DNA of 64,000 bases from the NCBI RefSeq assembly GCF_003751085.1, contig NZ_RJJY01000002.1:2108001-2172000 (forward strand). Direction: 5' to 3'. Below, piece after piece: positions 41,499 to 49,937 of this stretch. The stretch comes from Micromonospora sp. Llam0. GTDB lineage: Bacteria; Actinomycetota; Actinomycetes; Mycobacteriales; Micromonosporaceae. The position numbers and the translations under genes were made by a program. The notes beneath the pieces are model-generated. The model was not told the DNA's origin. It did not search any database and saw only the letters and a program-made list of their open reading frames with translations. Each line of letters starts with the position of its first letter. Position 1 is the stretch's first letter.

Positions 41499-41537
41499 CC
41501 GGCCCGCCGGTCGACGCCGCTGCCGTACGCTGCCCTC

Positions 41538-41936
41538 ATGCTCGACCTGGACCTGCTGCCAGCGGAGTACGCCGTCTGCCGCCTACCGGCCGGGTCTTCG
41601 CTGCCGGCCGAGTTCCTGGCCGGCCCTACCGCCGGGGTCGTCTCGGTGACCTGGACCGAGGACGAGGTGTCGGTGATCTGCCGCACCGACCGGGTGCCGC
41701 CCGGCGCCAAGGTCGAGACGCCGTGGCGCTGCCTGCGGGTGGTCGGCCCGCTGGACCTCGCGCTGACCGGGGTCCTCGCCTCGCTCGCCGGCCCGCTGGC
41801 CGAAGCCCGGGTCAACATCGTGGCGTTCTCGACCTTCGACACGGACTACCTGCTGGTGCCGACGGTCCGGCTGTCCGAAGCTCTGGCCACGCTGACCGGC
41901 AGCGGCCACCGGGTCGCCGGCGCAGCCGTACCATGA
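41538..41936 (+). CDS. ACT-domain protein
   Basis: The 132-residue protein has a paired ACT-like layout (CASTOR/ACT_7 type): SVTWTEDEVSVICRTDRVPPGAK, then RCLRVVGPLDLALTGVLASLAGPLAEARVNIVAFSTFDTDYLLV. Such proteins bind amino acids and can regulate metabolism. It starts 39 bases after the PAS-like gene and is followed within four bases by a lipoprotein gene. The pheA gene, an amino-acid-regulated enzyme, lies further downstream. Confidence 0.8.
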   Translation: MLDLDLLPAEYAVCRLPAGSSLPAEFLAGPTAGVVSVTWTEDEVSVICRTDRVPPGAKVETPWRCLRVVGPLDLALTGVLASLAGPLAEARVNIVAFSTFDTDYLLVPTVRLSEALATLTGSGHRVAGAAVP

Positions 41937-41940
41937 GCGG

Positions 41941-42558
41941 GTGCTGTCCGCACGTCAACGGTCCCGGGCCGGCAGCCGGCGCCCCGGCTGGCGCAGCCGG
42001 CGCGCCGGCTGCGGACTGCTGCTGATCAGCGCGGCACTGGTCGGCGTATCGATGGTCGCCGGTTGCGGTCGGCCGCCCGGGGTCGGCGCACCGACGGCGG
42101 ACGCCGCGCCCGCACCCATCGGCACGCCGCCGTCGACCGCAGCGCCGTCGGCCGAACCGTCCGGTACCTCCACGCCGACGCCGGTCAAACCGCCGTCGGC
42201 CACCCCGAGCAGTTCCGCGTCGGCCGACGGCTTCCCGGTGGCCGTCGCCGTCGACTGCGCCGGGCGGCCCTCCGCCGCCCAGGTGGTGGCGCTGCTGCGC
42301 CGCACCGACGGGCTGCTACCGGCCGGCGCCCAGGTCAGTGTGCCGGTGGCACCCCGCTGCGCCGGCAGTTGGCAGTACACCGTGGTGCAGATTCCGTCCC
42401 GGGAGCCGTTGCAGGTGGTCACTGAAGGGTCGCCGACCTCGTTTACGCTGGTCACCGCCGGTACGGACGTCTGCGTCATCCCGGTCCGGGTCGGCGCGCC
42501 GGCCGGGATCCGTACCCTGGCCTGCGAGTCGGTGCCGATCCCGCCCAGCACTCCGTAA
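41941..42558 (+). CDS. Putative lipoprotein of unknown function
   Basis: The 205-residue protein has a basic N terminus, a hydrophobic helix at about residues 23-38 and a lipobox Val-Ala-Gly-Cys with Cys42, so it should be lipidated and exported. A Pro/Thr/Ser-rich spacer to about residue 95 follows. A compact C-terminal domain (residues about 100-205) has four cysteines (DCAGR, RCAGS, DVCVI, ACES) that could form disulfides. No enzyme motif is recognised. Confidence 0.75.
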   Translation: MLSARQRSRAGSRRPGWRSRRAGCGLLLISAALVGVSMVAGCGRPPGVGAPTADAAPAPIGTPPSTAAPSAEPSGTSTPTPVKPPSATPSSSASADGFPVAVAVDCAGRPSAAQVVALLRRTDGLLPAGAQVSVPVAPRCAGSWQYTVVQIPSREPLQVVTEGSPTSFTLVTAGTDVCVIPVRVGAPAGIRTLACESVPIPPSTP

Positions 42559-42568
42559 GCTGGCCGGC

Positions 42569-43525
42569 ATGTCCGTCCCCGCGCCGACCCGATTCGCCTT
42601 CCTCGGCCCCGAAGGAACCTTCGCCGAGCAGGCCCTGCTGACCATCCCGGCGGCCCGGCAGGGCGAGCGGGTAGCGGCCCGCAGCGTGCCGGAGGCGCTC
42701 GACGCGGTCCGGGCCGGCAACGTCGACGCGGCCCTGGTGCCGCTGGAGAACTCGGTCGGCGGAGCAGTCGGCGTCACCTTCGACGAGTTGACCAACGGCC
42801 AGCCGCTCGTGATCACCCAGGAGGTGGTGCTACCGGTCGACTTCGTGCTGGCCGCACCCGCCGGCACGACGCTGGAGCAGGTCCGCACCGTCGCCGCCCA
42901 CCCGCAGGCGTCCACCCAGTGCCGGGCCTGGCTGCGGCAGCAGGTGCCGAACGCCGCCGTGGTCGACGTACTGTCCAACGGCGCGGCGGCCGTCGGTGCG
43001 GCGGCCGGTGAATACGACGCGGCGATCTGCGCGCCGATCGGCGCCAGCGGCCACCGACTGACCGTGCTGGCCGACAAGATCGCCGACCATCCCGACGCGG
43101 TGACCCGGTTCGTCCTGGTCCGGCGTCCCGGACCGCCGCCGATCCCGACCGGCGACGACATCACCACCCTGGCCGTCTACATCGCCCACGACCGGGTCGG
43201 TGCCCTACTCGCGGTGCTGATGGAGCTGGCCGTCAGGGAGGTCAACCTCACCCGGATCGAGTCCCGGCCGACCGGGGAGGCGCTCGGCCGGTACGCATTC
43301 TTCCTGGACTGCTCCGGGCATGTCGCCGACGACCGGCTCGGCGACGCGCTACGCGGGCTCCGCCGGGTCTGCGCCGACGTACGGTTCCTCGGCTCCTACC
43401 CGCGGCACGACTGGCCGCCGGCCGCCGGCGGCCGCACCACGGGTGGGCCGGCCGGCCGGCACGACGACGAGTACGCGCAGGCAGCCGCCTGGCTGGCCCG
43501 GATCCGCGCCGGCCAGCTGGACTGA
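42569..43525 (+). CDS. pheA: Prephenate dehydratase
   Basis: The 318-residue enzyme converts prephenate to phenylpyruvate in phenylalanine synthesis. The dehydratase half starts FAFLGPEGTFAEQALL and contains ALVPLENSVGGAV and the catalytic VTRF motif. The C-terminal ACT domain has VNLTRIESRPTGEALGRYAFFLDC, the phenylalanine feedback site. The start was set at the ATG at 42569 because GTF-E begins at the normal distance. It ends close to the convergent AIM24 gene, with a hairpin between. Confidence 0.96.
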   Translation: MSVPAPTRFAFLGPEGTFAEQALLTIPAARQGERVAARSVPEALDAVRAGNVDAALVPLENSVGGAVGVTFDELTNGQPLVITQEVVLPVDFVLAAPAGTTLEQVRTVAAHPQASTQCRAWLRQQVPNAAVVDVLSNGAAAVGAAAGEYDAAICAPIGASGHRLTVLADKIADHPDAVTRFVLVRRPGPPPIPTGDDITTLAVYIAHDRVGALLAVLMELAVREVNLTRIESRPTGEALGRYAFFLDCSGHVADDRLGDALRGLRRVCADVRFLGSYPRHDWPPAAGGRTTGGPAGRHDDEYAQAAAWLARIRAGQLD

Positions 43526-43558
43526 CCCGCCCAGATTGAGCCCGCCGGACCGAGCCGC

Positions 43559-43576
43559 CCCGACCGGGCGGTCGGG
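43559..43576. terminator. Hairpin between pheA and the AIM24 gene
   Basis: CCCGACC-GGGC-GGTCGGG forms a seven-base stem with a four-base loop between two converging genes and abuts the AIM24 stop. Confidence 0.65.
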
Positions 43577-44269
43577 TTACTGGGGCATCTGGCCGGCACC
43601 GCGCACCGGCGGCTCCTCGGACGGCTGGACGATCACGAAGCCCTGGCCGGCGAAGCTCATCGTGAACGCCTCCCCGGTGCGCCGGCCCAGCAGCGTACCG
43701 ATGCCCAGCTGCTCGGCCCGGTGGTAGCCGGTCTGTAGGCTGGCCGACCAGCAGACGGCGGCCTGCGGGTCGACGTAGGTCGGCTGGTCGACGGAGAGCA
43801 CGACCGGGGTGCCCTTGGTGGTGATGGCGAGCCGGCCCTGCCCGGTGAAGACACAGTTGAACAGTCCAGCGGAGGAGGCGAAGCCCATCCCCTGGACCAT
43901 CCGGATGTCGTACTGCAGCGTGGAGTCGAAGGCCAGCACGCTGGAGCCGTTGATGGACAGCGCGTCGCCCGGCTCCAGGTCGATCAGGTGCACGTCGGCG
44001 GCCTCGTTGGCGAGAAACACGTCACCCTGGCCGGTCAGCTTCATCAGCGGTACGCCTTCGCCGGTGAGCTTCTGCTTGATGAAGTTGCCGAGACCGCCCG
44101 AGCCGAGCGCCTGGAACTGCACGTGGCCCTGGTAGGCGACCATCGAACCGGTCCGGGCCATCGCCTCGCCGTTGAGCTCGATCTTCAGCAGTTTGGAGTT
44201 CTGCAGCCGCAGCCCGGGCTGGGCGGACTCCTTCTCCAGATGATCGGCGGAGAACAGGGCACTGCGCAT
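43577..44269 (-). CDS. AIM24 family protein
   Basis: The 230-residue protein has the beta-rich AIM24/TRAP-like repeat fold: MVAYQGHVQFQALGSGG, GEGVPLMKLTGQGDVFLA, and GLFNCVFTGQGRLAITTKG. The bacterial function is unknown; the yeast homologue supports mitochondrial inner-membrane structure. The start is at 44269, with AGGAGGAACC just upstream. It has no signal or membrane segment. It stands alone between pheA and a small metallopeptidase-like gene. Confidence 0.9.
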   Translation of the reverse strand: MRSALFSADHLEKESAQPGLRLQNSKLLKIELNGEAMARTGSMVAYQGHVQFQALGSGGLGNFIKQKLTGEGVPLMKLTGQGDVFLANEAADVHLIDLEPGDALSINGSSVLAFDSTLQYDIRMVQGMGFASSAGLFNCVFTGQGRLAITTKGTPVVLSVDQPTYVDPQAAVCWSASLQTGYHRAEQLGIGTLLGRRTGEAFTMSFAGQGFVIVQPSEEPPVRGAGQMPQ

Positions 44270-44352
44270 GGGTTCCTCCTGGTCAGGTTGATCGACCGAA
44301 GGGTAGGTAACCCGCGCAACCGCACGTCATCGCCCGGCCGGACCATCCTTGG

Positions 44353-44706
44353 TCAACCCCAGCCCAGGTCGTGTAGCCGTTCGTCGTCGATGCCGAAATG
44401 ATGGGCGATCTCGTGCACCACGGTGATCGCGATCTCATCGACCACGTCGGCCTCGGTCGCGCAGATCCGCAGGATCGGGTGCCGGAAGATGAGAATCCGG
44501 TCCGGCAGTACGCCGGCGTAGTCCCAGCCCCGACTGGTGAGCGCGTGTCCCTCGTACAGACCGAGCAGCTCCGGCTCGCCCGGCGGGGTGTCGTCCTCGA
44601 CCAGGATCACCACGTTGCTCATCAGTCGCAGCAGCTCCGCCGGGACCTCGTCCAGCGCCTCCCCGACCAACTCCTCGAAGCGCTCGCGGCTCATCTCGAC
44701 CGGCAT
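44353..44706 (-). CDS. Minimal zincin metallopeptidase-like protein
   Basis: The 117-residue protein ends with the zincin motif HEIAHHFGIDDERLHDLGWG, in which the His-Glu-x2-His and a downstream Asp/His can bind zinc. The N-terminal part reads MSRERFEELVGEALDEVP, then NVVILVEDDTPPGE. This matches the small PF06262-type family, conserved in actinobacteria near serS; activity is unproven. The start was set at the ATG of MPVEMSRERF; a GTG seven codons earlier is possible. Confidence 0.88.
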   Translation of the reverse strand: MPVEMSRERFEELVGEALDEVPAELLRLMSNVVILVEDDTPPGEPELLGLYEGHALTSRGWDYAGVLPDRILIFRHPILRICATEADVVDEIAITVVHEIAHHFGIDDERLHDLGWG

Positions 44707-44765
44707 CGGTCCATTCTGCCGTACCACCGGCTCCCCGAGGCGTTCCCGGGCCTGCCCCGATACCG

Positions 44766-44811
44766 GACCCCGGGCTTGTCCAGGTATCGATCCCGGGCTT
44801 GTCCAGGTATC
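44766..44811. repeat. 23-base tandem repeat
   Basis: Units at 44766-44788 and 44789-44811 beginning GA(C/T)CCCGGGCTTGTCC differ at one base. A more diverged copy precedes them at about 44742-44765. They lie between two leftward genes. Confidence 0.8.
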
Positions 44812-44881
44812 GGCGAACGTGAAACCGGTCGACGGTGCCGGACAAGCCCAAGATCGTCAGGATGGCGTCGTGGGCGGGCGG

Positions 44882-45313
44882 TCAGACGGAGAGGCTGGCG
44901 TTCAGGGTGATCTCGGCACCCGGCGACAGCAGGCGGGAGATCGGGCAGTTCGCCTTCGCCGCCTCGGCCAGCTTCTGGAAGGTCTCCGGGTCGACGCCGG
45001 GCACCTCGCCCACCGTCTCCAGGTCGATCCGGGTGACGGTCATCCCGGCGTCCGTCTTGTCCAGGTGCACACTTGCGGTGGTCTGCACCGACGTCGGGGT
45101 GAACCCGGCGTCCGCCAGACCCTTCGAGAACGCCATCGAGAAGCAGCCGGCGTGGGCGGCGCCGATCAGCTCCTCCGGGTTGGTGCCCTCGCCCTCCTCG
45201 AAGCGGGACCGGAACGAGTAGTTCCCCTCGTACCCGCCCTTCCCGGTGCGGATAGTGCCAGAACCCTCGGTCAGATTGCCCTGCCAGCGGGCAGATGCGG
45301 TACGGATAGGCAT
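44882..45313 (-). CDS. OsmC/Ohr-family peroxiredoxin-like protein
   Basis: The 143-residue protein has the two redox cysteines of the OsmC family, Cys57 in AAHAGCFSMAFS and Cys123 in ANCPISRLL, with the Arg/Glu pair in FEEGEGTNPEELIG. The first Cys forms a sulfenic acid on organic hydroperoxides and the second resolves it. Length and motifs match OsmC rather than Ohr. The start was set at the MPIRTASARW ATG. It diverges from the membrane-protein gene at 45388 with 74 bases between. Confidence 0.94.
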   Translation of the reverse strand: MPIRTASARWQGNLTEGSGTIRTGKGGYEGNYSFRSRFEEGEGTNPEELIGAAHAGCFSMAFSKGLADAGFTPTSVQTTASVHLDKTDAGMTVTRIDLETVGEVPGVDPETFQKLAEAAKANCPISRLLSPGAEITLNASLSV

Positions 45314-45387
45314 GGGCATGACGCTAGCTCACCTCGATGCCCGACGCGACGATGCCCGTGCAAGGTCACCGAGGAGGCTCGGACCCG

Positions 45388-46368
45388 ATGCCCGACGACG
45401 ACAGCCGCCGCAGCGCGGAATCCGCCCTGCCCCGCCCGCCGGCCGACCAGCCGGCGGTGATCGAGCTCGGCGGCGACGCCGTCCCGCCGGCCGACGGCCC
45501 GGGTCCTGGCTCTGGGTCCGGGCCCAGCGTTGGCCCCGGGACCGGCCGGTGGACCGCCGTCGCTGAGCGGCTGTCCGGCGCGACCGCCGCGACCGTCGAC
45601 CGGGCCCGTGCCGCTGCCGGGACCCGGTTCGGCTCGACCGGCCGCGGCAACCTGCCCAGCCTGGTGCTCGCCGCCGTCGGGGTGCTCGCGGCTGCCGGTT
45701 CGCTCGGCGGCGAGTGGCTGACCTTCGAGATCCCCGGGGTCGACCTCGGAACCGGCAGTCCCTATACCGCCGCCGTGCGGCTCGCCGACCTCGGAGCTTT
45801 CGGCACCGGGTACCTGCTCGGTCTGCTGGCGTTGCTGGTCTGTGCGGCCCTGACGCTGTTCGGCTCCCACCGCAACCGCCCCGACACGCGGATCGCCGGC
45901 CTGACCATCGGTGCCGGGCTGGTCGCCCTGCTGGTCACGGTGATGCTGAACAGCGACGACCTGATCCGGTCGTCGCTGCAGGTTCCCACCGAGATGGAGG
46001 TGCTGGTCAGCGGTGGTACGGCGGTGACCGCCGGCCTGGTCGGGGTCGGCGCACTGCTGCTGGCGCTGTACCTGGCCGGGCGGACCGCAGCCGGCCGTGG
46101 TGGCATGACTGGAGGTGGTGGCGGCATCGCTGGAGGTGGTGCGGACCTCGACGGCGGCGCCGAAACCGGTCGCGGGCCGGACGGGAACGGGCGAACCGCG
46201 ACCGGCGACCCGGCGGGTCCGGCACCCGCCCCGACCGACCTTCCGTGGCGTCGGCCAGCCGACGACGGCCCGGAGCCGGGCGGGGGCGCACCCGCCGATC
46301 TGACGGTCGGGCCGACCGCCCCGTTCGTGCGGCCGGACAACCCGCCGCACCAGACGCACCGTTGGTGA
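45388..46368 (+). CDS. Membrane protein upstream of serS
   Basis: The 326-residue protein has a Pro/Gly/Ser-rich N terminus, four hydrophobic helices at about residues 90-108, 126-145, 155-178 and 198-220, and a Gly/Pro-rich cytoplasmic tail ending PHQTHRW. No enzyme motif is recognised. The position before serS recalls Rv3835 in Mycobacterium tuberculosis, but similarity was not tested. The ATG at 45388 follows GAGGAGG; an upstream ATG at 45337 is less likely. Confidence 0.7.
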   Translation: MPDDDSRRSAESALPRPPADQPAVIELGGDAVPPADGPGPGSGSGPSVGPGTGRWTAVAERLSGATAATVDRARAAAGTRFGSTGRGNLPSLVLAAVGVLAAAGSLGGEWLTFEIPGVDLGTGSPYTAAVRLADLGAFGTGYLLGLLALLVCAALTLFGSHRNRPDTRIAGLTIGAGLVALLVTVMLNSDDLIRSSLQVPTEMEVLVSGGTAVTAGLVGVGALLLALYLAGRTAAGRGGMTGGGGGIAGGGADLDGGAETGRGPDGNGRTATGDPAGPAPAPTDLPWRRPADDGPEPGGGAPADLTVGPTAPFVRPDNPPHQTHRW

Positions 46369-46440
46369 GGACGCCCCGCTGGTGAGCCGGCCGAAAACCT
46401 GCGCGCGGGCCGATGCGGTGGCCCGGTATCGTTGACTTCC

Positions 46441-47706
46441 GTGATCGATCTCCGACTGCTCCGTGACGACCCGGACCTCTTCCGTGCCAGCCAGCGTGCC
46501 CGCGGCGAGTCCGAGTCCCGGGTGGACGATCTGATCGCCGCTGACGAGGCCCGCCGCGCGGCGGTGCAGGCCTTCGAGGCGCTGCGCGCCGAGCAGAAGC
46601 AGCTCGGCAAGCAACTGCCCCGGGCCGAGCCGGCCGAAAAGGCCGAGCTGCTCGCCCGTACCAAGAAGTTGTCGGCGCAGGTGAAGGCGGCCGAGACCGC
46701 CGCCACCGAGGCCGAGCAGGCGCTACGCCGGGCGCAGTTGGCCTTCCCCAACCTGATCGAGACCGGGGCGCCGGCCGGCGGCGAGGAGGATTACGTCGTC
46801 CTGCGGGAGGTCGGTGAGCGCCCCGACATCGACGCACCGCGCGACCACCTGGCGCTCGGCGAGGCGCTCGGTGCGATCGACGTCGAACGCGGCGCGAAGG
46901 TCTCCGGCAGCCGGTTCTACTACCTGACCGGGGTCGGCGCGTTGCTGCAGCTCGGCCTGCTGCAGCTGGCCATCGCCCAGGCCGTCGAGTACGGACTCAC
47001 CCCGACGATCACCCCGGTGCTGGTCAAGCCGGAGTCGATGGAGGGCACCGGCTTTCTCGGCGAGCACGCCAGCGAGATCTACCGGCTGGAGGCCGACGAC
47101 CTCTACCTGGTCGGCACCAGCGAGGTGCCGCTGGCGGCGTACCACTCGAACGAGATCCTGACCCTCGACGGCCCGGTGCGATACGCCGGGTGGTCGTCGT
47201 GCTTCCGGCGCGAAGCCGGGTCGTACGGCCGGGACGTGCGCGGCATCCTGCGGGTGCACCAGTTCGACAAGGTGGAGATGTTCTCCTTCTGCCCGCCGGA
47301 GCAGGCCCACGACGAGCACCTGCGGCTGCTCGCCTGGGAGGAGGAGATGCTGGCCAAAATCGAGATCCCGTACCGGGTGATCGACGTCGCCGCCGGTGAC
47401 CTCGGCACCAGCGCGGCCCGCAAGTACGACTGCGAGGCGTGGGTGCCGTCGCAGGGCCGCTACCGCGAGGTCACCTCGACGTCGAACTGCACCACCTTCC
47501 AGGCCCGCCGGCTGAACATCCGCTACCGCGACGCCGACGGCCGCACCCAGCCGGTGGCCACTCTCAACGGCACCCTGGCGACGACCCGGTGGCTGATCCC
47601 GATCCTGGAGAACCACCAGCAGCCGGACGGTTCGGTACGGGTGCCGAAGGCACTGCAGCCGTACCTCGGCGGCCGCGACGTCCTCGAACCCCTGGCCACC
47701 GCCTGA
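46441..47706 (+). CDS. serS: Seryl-tRNA synthetase
   Basis: The 421-residue class II synthetase has the N-terminal coiled-coil arm (about residues 30-105, rich in Arg, Glu and Ala) that holds the long variable arm of tRNA-Ser. The catalytic core includes [41 protein letters not shown] (motif 2) and [19 protein letters not shown] (motif 3). It charges tRNA-Ser with serine. The GTG start at 46441 begins [12 protein letters not shown], the normal family N terminus. An esterase gene follows after five bases. Confidence 0.97.
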   Translation: MIDLRLLRDDPDLFRASQRARGESESRVDDLIAADEARRAAVQAFEALRAEQKQLGKQLPRAEPAEKAELLARTKKLSAQVKAAETAATEAEQALRRAQLAFPNLIETGAPAGGEEDYVVLREVGERPDIDAPRDHLALGEALGAIDVERGAKVSGSRFYYLTGVGALLQLGLLQLAIAQAVEYGLTPTITPVLVKPESMEGTGFLGEHASEIYRLEADDLYLVGTSEVPLAAYHSNEILTLDGPVRYAGWSSCFRREAGSYGRDVRGILRVHQFDKVEMFSFCPPEQAHDEHLRLLAWEEEMLAKIEIPYRVIDVAAGDLGTSAARKYDCEAWVPSQGRYREVTSTSNCTTFQARRLNIRYRDADGRTQPVATLNGTLATTRWLIPILENHQQPDGSVRVPKALQPYLGGRDVLEPLATA

Positions 47707-47711
47707 GCACT

Positions 47712-48605
47712 GTGCAGGTGCCGTTCCGGCCGTGGCCGGTCGACCAGTCCGACGTCGGGTACCTGCACGGCCCCGACTCTCTACGCCTACCTGGTATCCC
47801 GGTCGGCCGGACCATCGAGTTCGACTGGGCGGACAGCGCCGTCTACCCGGGTACGGCGCGGAAGTTCTGGGTACACCTGCCGGCGCGGTACGACCCGTCG
47901 CGCCCGGCTGCCCTGCTGGTGTTCCAGGACGGCTGGTGGAACCTGGACCCGGCCGGCGAGGTCCGTGGCGGCATCGTCCTGGACAACCTGATTCACAACG
48001 GCGATATCCCACCCACGATCGGTGTCTTCGTCGACCCCGGTGCACTACTCAACGATGTTTCAGGGCAATACGTCGGCGATGCTGCCGTTGACGGTGCTGG
48101 TACTGGCGGCGGTGGACGCAGGCAGCGCAACGTCGAGTACGACGCATTCGACGACCGCTACGCCACCTTCCTGTTGACCGAGATCATCCCGCAGGTGACG
48201 GAGCGCTTTTCGATCACCGATGACCCGGAGCAGTGGGGGATCTGCGGCGGCAGCAGCGGCGGCAACTGCGCCTTCACCGTTGCCTGGCTGCGCCCGGACA
48301 GGTTCCGCCGGGTGCTCTGCTTTCTGTCCAGCTTTGTCCAGATGCCGGGCGGCAACCCTTATCCGCAGCTCATCAAGGACACCCCACGCAAGCCGTTGCG
48401 GATCTTCCTGCAGGCCGGGCACCGGGACCTGAACTGGAACGGACCGGAGGACAACTGGTTCGCCAGCAACCTGCGGGTCGCGGCCGCCCTGGCGGAAGCG
48501 GGGTACGACTTCCGGCTGGTGCTCGGCGACGGCGGGCACAGTCCGAACCACAGCGGCGTGCTGCTGCCGGATGCCCTGCGCTGGCTCTGGCGGGTCGATC
48601 CATGA
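47712..48605 (+). CDS. Esterase of the Fes/EsteraseD alpha/beta-hydrolase family
   Basis: The 297-residue protein has the alpha/beta-hydrolase nucleophile elbow in CGGSSGGNCAF, an upstream SAVYPGTARKFWVHLPARYDPS segment, and a late GHSPNHSG with the catalytic His. The layout matches enterochelin-esterase-like and antigen-85-like enzymes acting on ester bonds of siderophores or glycolipids. It has no signal peptide, so it is cytoplasmic. It may share the serS transcript, which ends at the hairpin at 48608-48659. Confidence 0.86.
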   Translation: MQVPFRPWPVDQSDVGYLHGPDSLRLPGIPVGRTIEFDWADSAVYPGTARKFWVHLPARYDPSRPAALLVFQDGWWNLDPAGEVRGGIVLDNLIHNGDIPPTIGVFVDPGALLNDVSGQYVGDAAVDGAGTGGGGRRQRNVEYDAFDDRYATFLLTEIIPQVTERFSITDDPEQWGICGGSSGGNCAFTVAWLRPDRFRRVLCFLSSFVQMPGGNPYPQLIKDTPRKPLRIFLQAGHRDLNWNGPEDNWFASNLRVAAALAEAGYDFRLVLGDGGHSPNHSGVLLPDALRWLWRVDP

Positions 48606-48607
48606 TC

Positions 48608-48659
48608 AGGTGAGGCTGACGCACCTTATTCTCGCGTTTGACGTGCGTCAGCCTCACCT
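48608..48659. terminator. Strong 17-base hairpin
   Basis: AGGTGAGGCTGACGCAC and GTGCGTCAGCCTCACCT are perfect inverses around an 18-base loop, starting three bases after the esterase stop. It probably ends the serS transcript. Each arm also resembles an iron box in part. Confidence 0.75.
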
Positions 48660-48956
48660 CGACCGTCACCAGGCCGAGTTCCGGCGCGCGCATGTGGGCA
48701 CGGGGGATCGTCCTACTTGGGTTCGGTAGCACACCCGATCGTCGGCGTGTCTTCGCCGACTGGACACCTGGGCGTCACCTAGCCCTCATTTTGGATCAAT
48801 ACACACCATCGACCCTGGGTAGCCGCAGCCAGGTGGCGCCACCTCGCCGAGGTGGCGAAAGGCAGGTCGGAGCAGGCCAGTCGGTGTACCATGGCGCATT
48901 GCGAAGCGGAGAGCACACTCCCGCTAACGTCGCTCCACGACCCCCCGGAGACTCGC
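48660..48956. other. Intergenic region, no gene recognised
   Basis: Nearly 300 bases without a supportable gene separate the hairpin from the GT2 gene. A 12-base palindrome GGTGGCGCCACC lies at about 48832-48843 and is followed by a second half AGGTGGCG. This may be the promoter and control region of the glycosyltransferase operon. Confidence 0.5.
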
Positions 48957-49937
48957 ATGACGGTGACGAGCCGGTTCGCGCGGCCAGCAACGAGTGTCTG
49001 GCCGGTGACCGAGCCGAGCGGCGAGGTCAGCCGTGGCAATACCGGCCAGCCCCTCGACGTGACTATCGTTCTTCCCTGCTACAACGAGCAGGACCACGTA
49101 CTCCGGGAGATTGAACGGATTACGGAGGCGATGGACAACAGCGGCTACGACTACGAGCTGTTGGCCATCGACGACGCCTCCACCGACCAGACCCTTCAGG
49201 TCTTGCAGGAAGCCCAGGCGCGGTTTCCGCGTCTTCGGCTGATGCCGTTCCACCGCAACGGCGGGTCCGGCACCGCTCGTCGGATCGGCAGCCAGCAGGC
49301 CCGGGGCGAGATCGTCGTATGGACCGACGCCGACATGACGTACCCCAACGAGCGGATCCCCGAACTGGTCCAGATGCTCGAGAAGGAACCCGCCATCGAC
49401 CAGGTGGTCGGTGCCCGTACCAGTGAACAGGGCACGCACAAGGTGCTGCGGGTCCCGGCGAAGTGGCTCATCCGCAAGGTGGCGGAAGGATTGACCGGGA
49501 CGACGATTCCAGACCTCAACTCCGGTCTGCGGGCGTTCCGACGGCAGGTTTCCCTGCCGTACCTGCGCCTGTTGCCGCCCGGATTTTCCTGCGTCACCAC
49601 GATCACCATGGCTTTCCTGCACAACCAGCACGAGGTCCGGTACCTGCCGATCGACTACGCCAAGCGTTCCGGCTCGTCGAAGTTCCACTTCGTCAAGGAC
49701 GCCTACCGCTACATTCTGCAGGTCCTGCGGATGGTGATGTACTTCAACCCGCTCAAGGTGCTGATGCCGCCGGCCCTGTGGCTGCTCGCGCTCGGCGTCG
49801 GCAAGGTGATCTACGACGTCGTGGCCAACCCGGTCAGGATCGCGACGAACACCATCATGATCGTGATGACCGCGCTGATCATCGGGGCGGTCGCGCTACT
49901 CGCCGACCTGATCGTGCGATCGAGGTCCGACGGATGA
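48957..49937 (+). CDS. Family 2 glycosyltransferase (dolichol-phosphate-mannose-synthase-like)
   Basis: The 326-residue protein has a GT2 catalytic domain: VTIVLPCYNEQDHV, ELLAIDDASTDQT with Asp72/Asp73, and the metal-binding Asp-Ala-Asp at 124-126. Two C-terminal transmembrane helices follow at about residues 270-292 and 302-323. It likely transfers a sugar from a nucleotide to polyprenyl phosphate on the cytoplasmic face. The product would then be used by the GT-C-like protein encoded next, which overlaps by four bases. The ATG at 48957 follows GGAG; a long upstream frame is not family-like. Confidence 0.92.
   Translation: MTVTSRFARPATSVWPVTEPSGEVSRGNTGQPLDVTIVLPCYNEQDHVLREIERITEAMDNSGYDYELLAIDDASTDQTLQVLQEAQARFPRLRLMPFHRNGGSGTARRIGSQQARGEIVVWTDADMTYPNERIPELVQMLEKEPAIDQVVGARTSEQGTHKVLRVPAKWLIRKVAEGLTGTTIPDLNSGLRAFRRQVSLPYLRLLPPGFSCVTTITMAFLHNQHEVRYLPIDYAKRSGSSKFHFVKDAYRYILQVLRMVMYFNPLKVLMPPALWLLALGVGKVIYDVVANPVRIATNTIMIVMTALIIGAVALLADLIVRSRSDG

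Noticed and set aside
44813..44826. Second parS-like site (GGCGAACGTGAAAC)
   Set aside because: Only one half matches the ParB consensus (about 10 of 14 bases).
46369..46440. T-box or other riboswitch upstream of serS
   Set aside because: The space is about 70 bases, with no T-box sequence or specifier hairpin visible.
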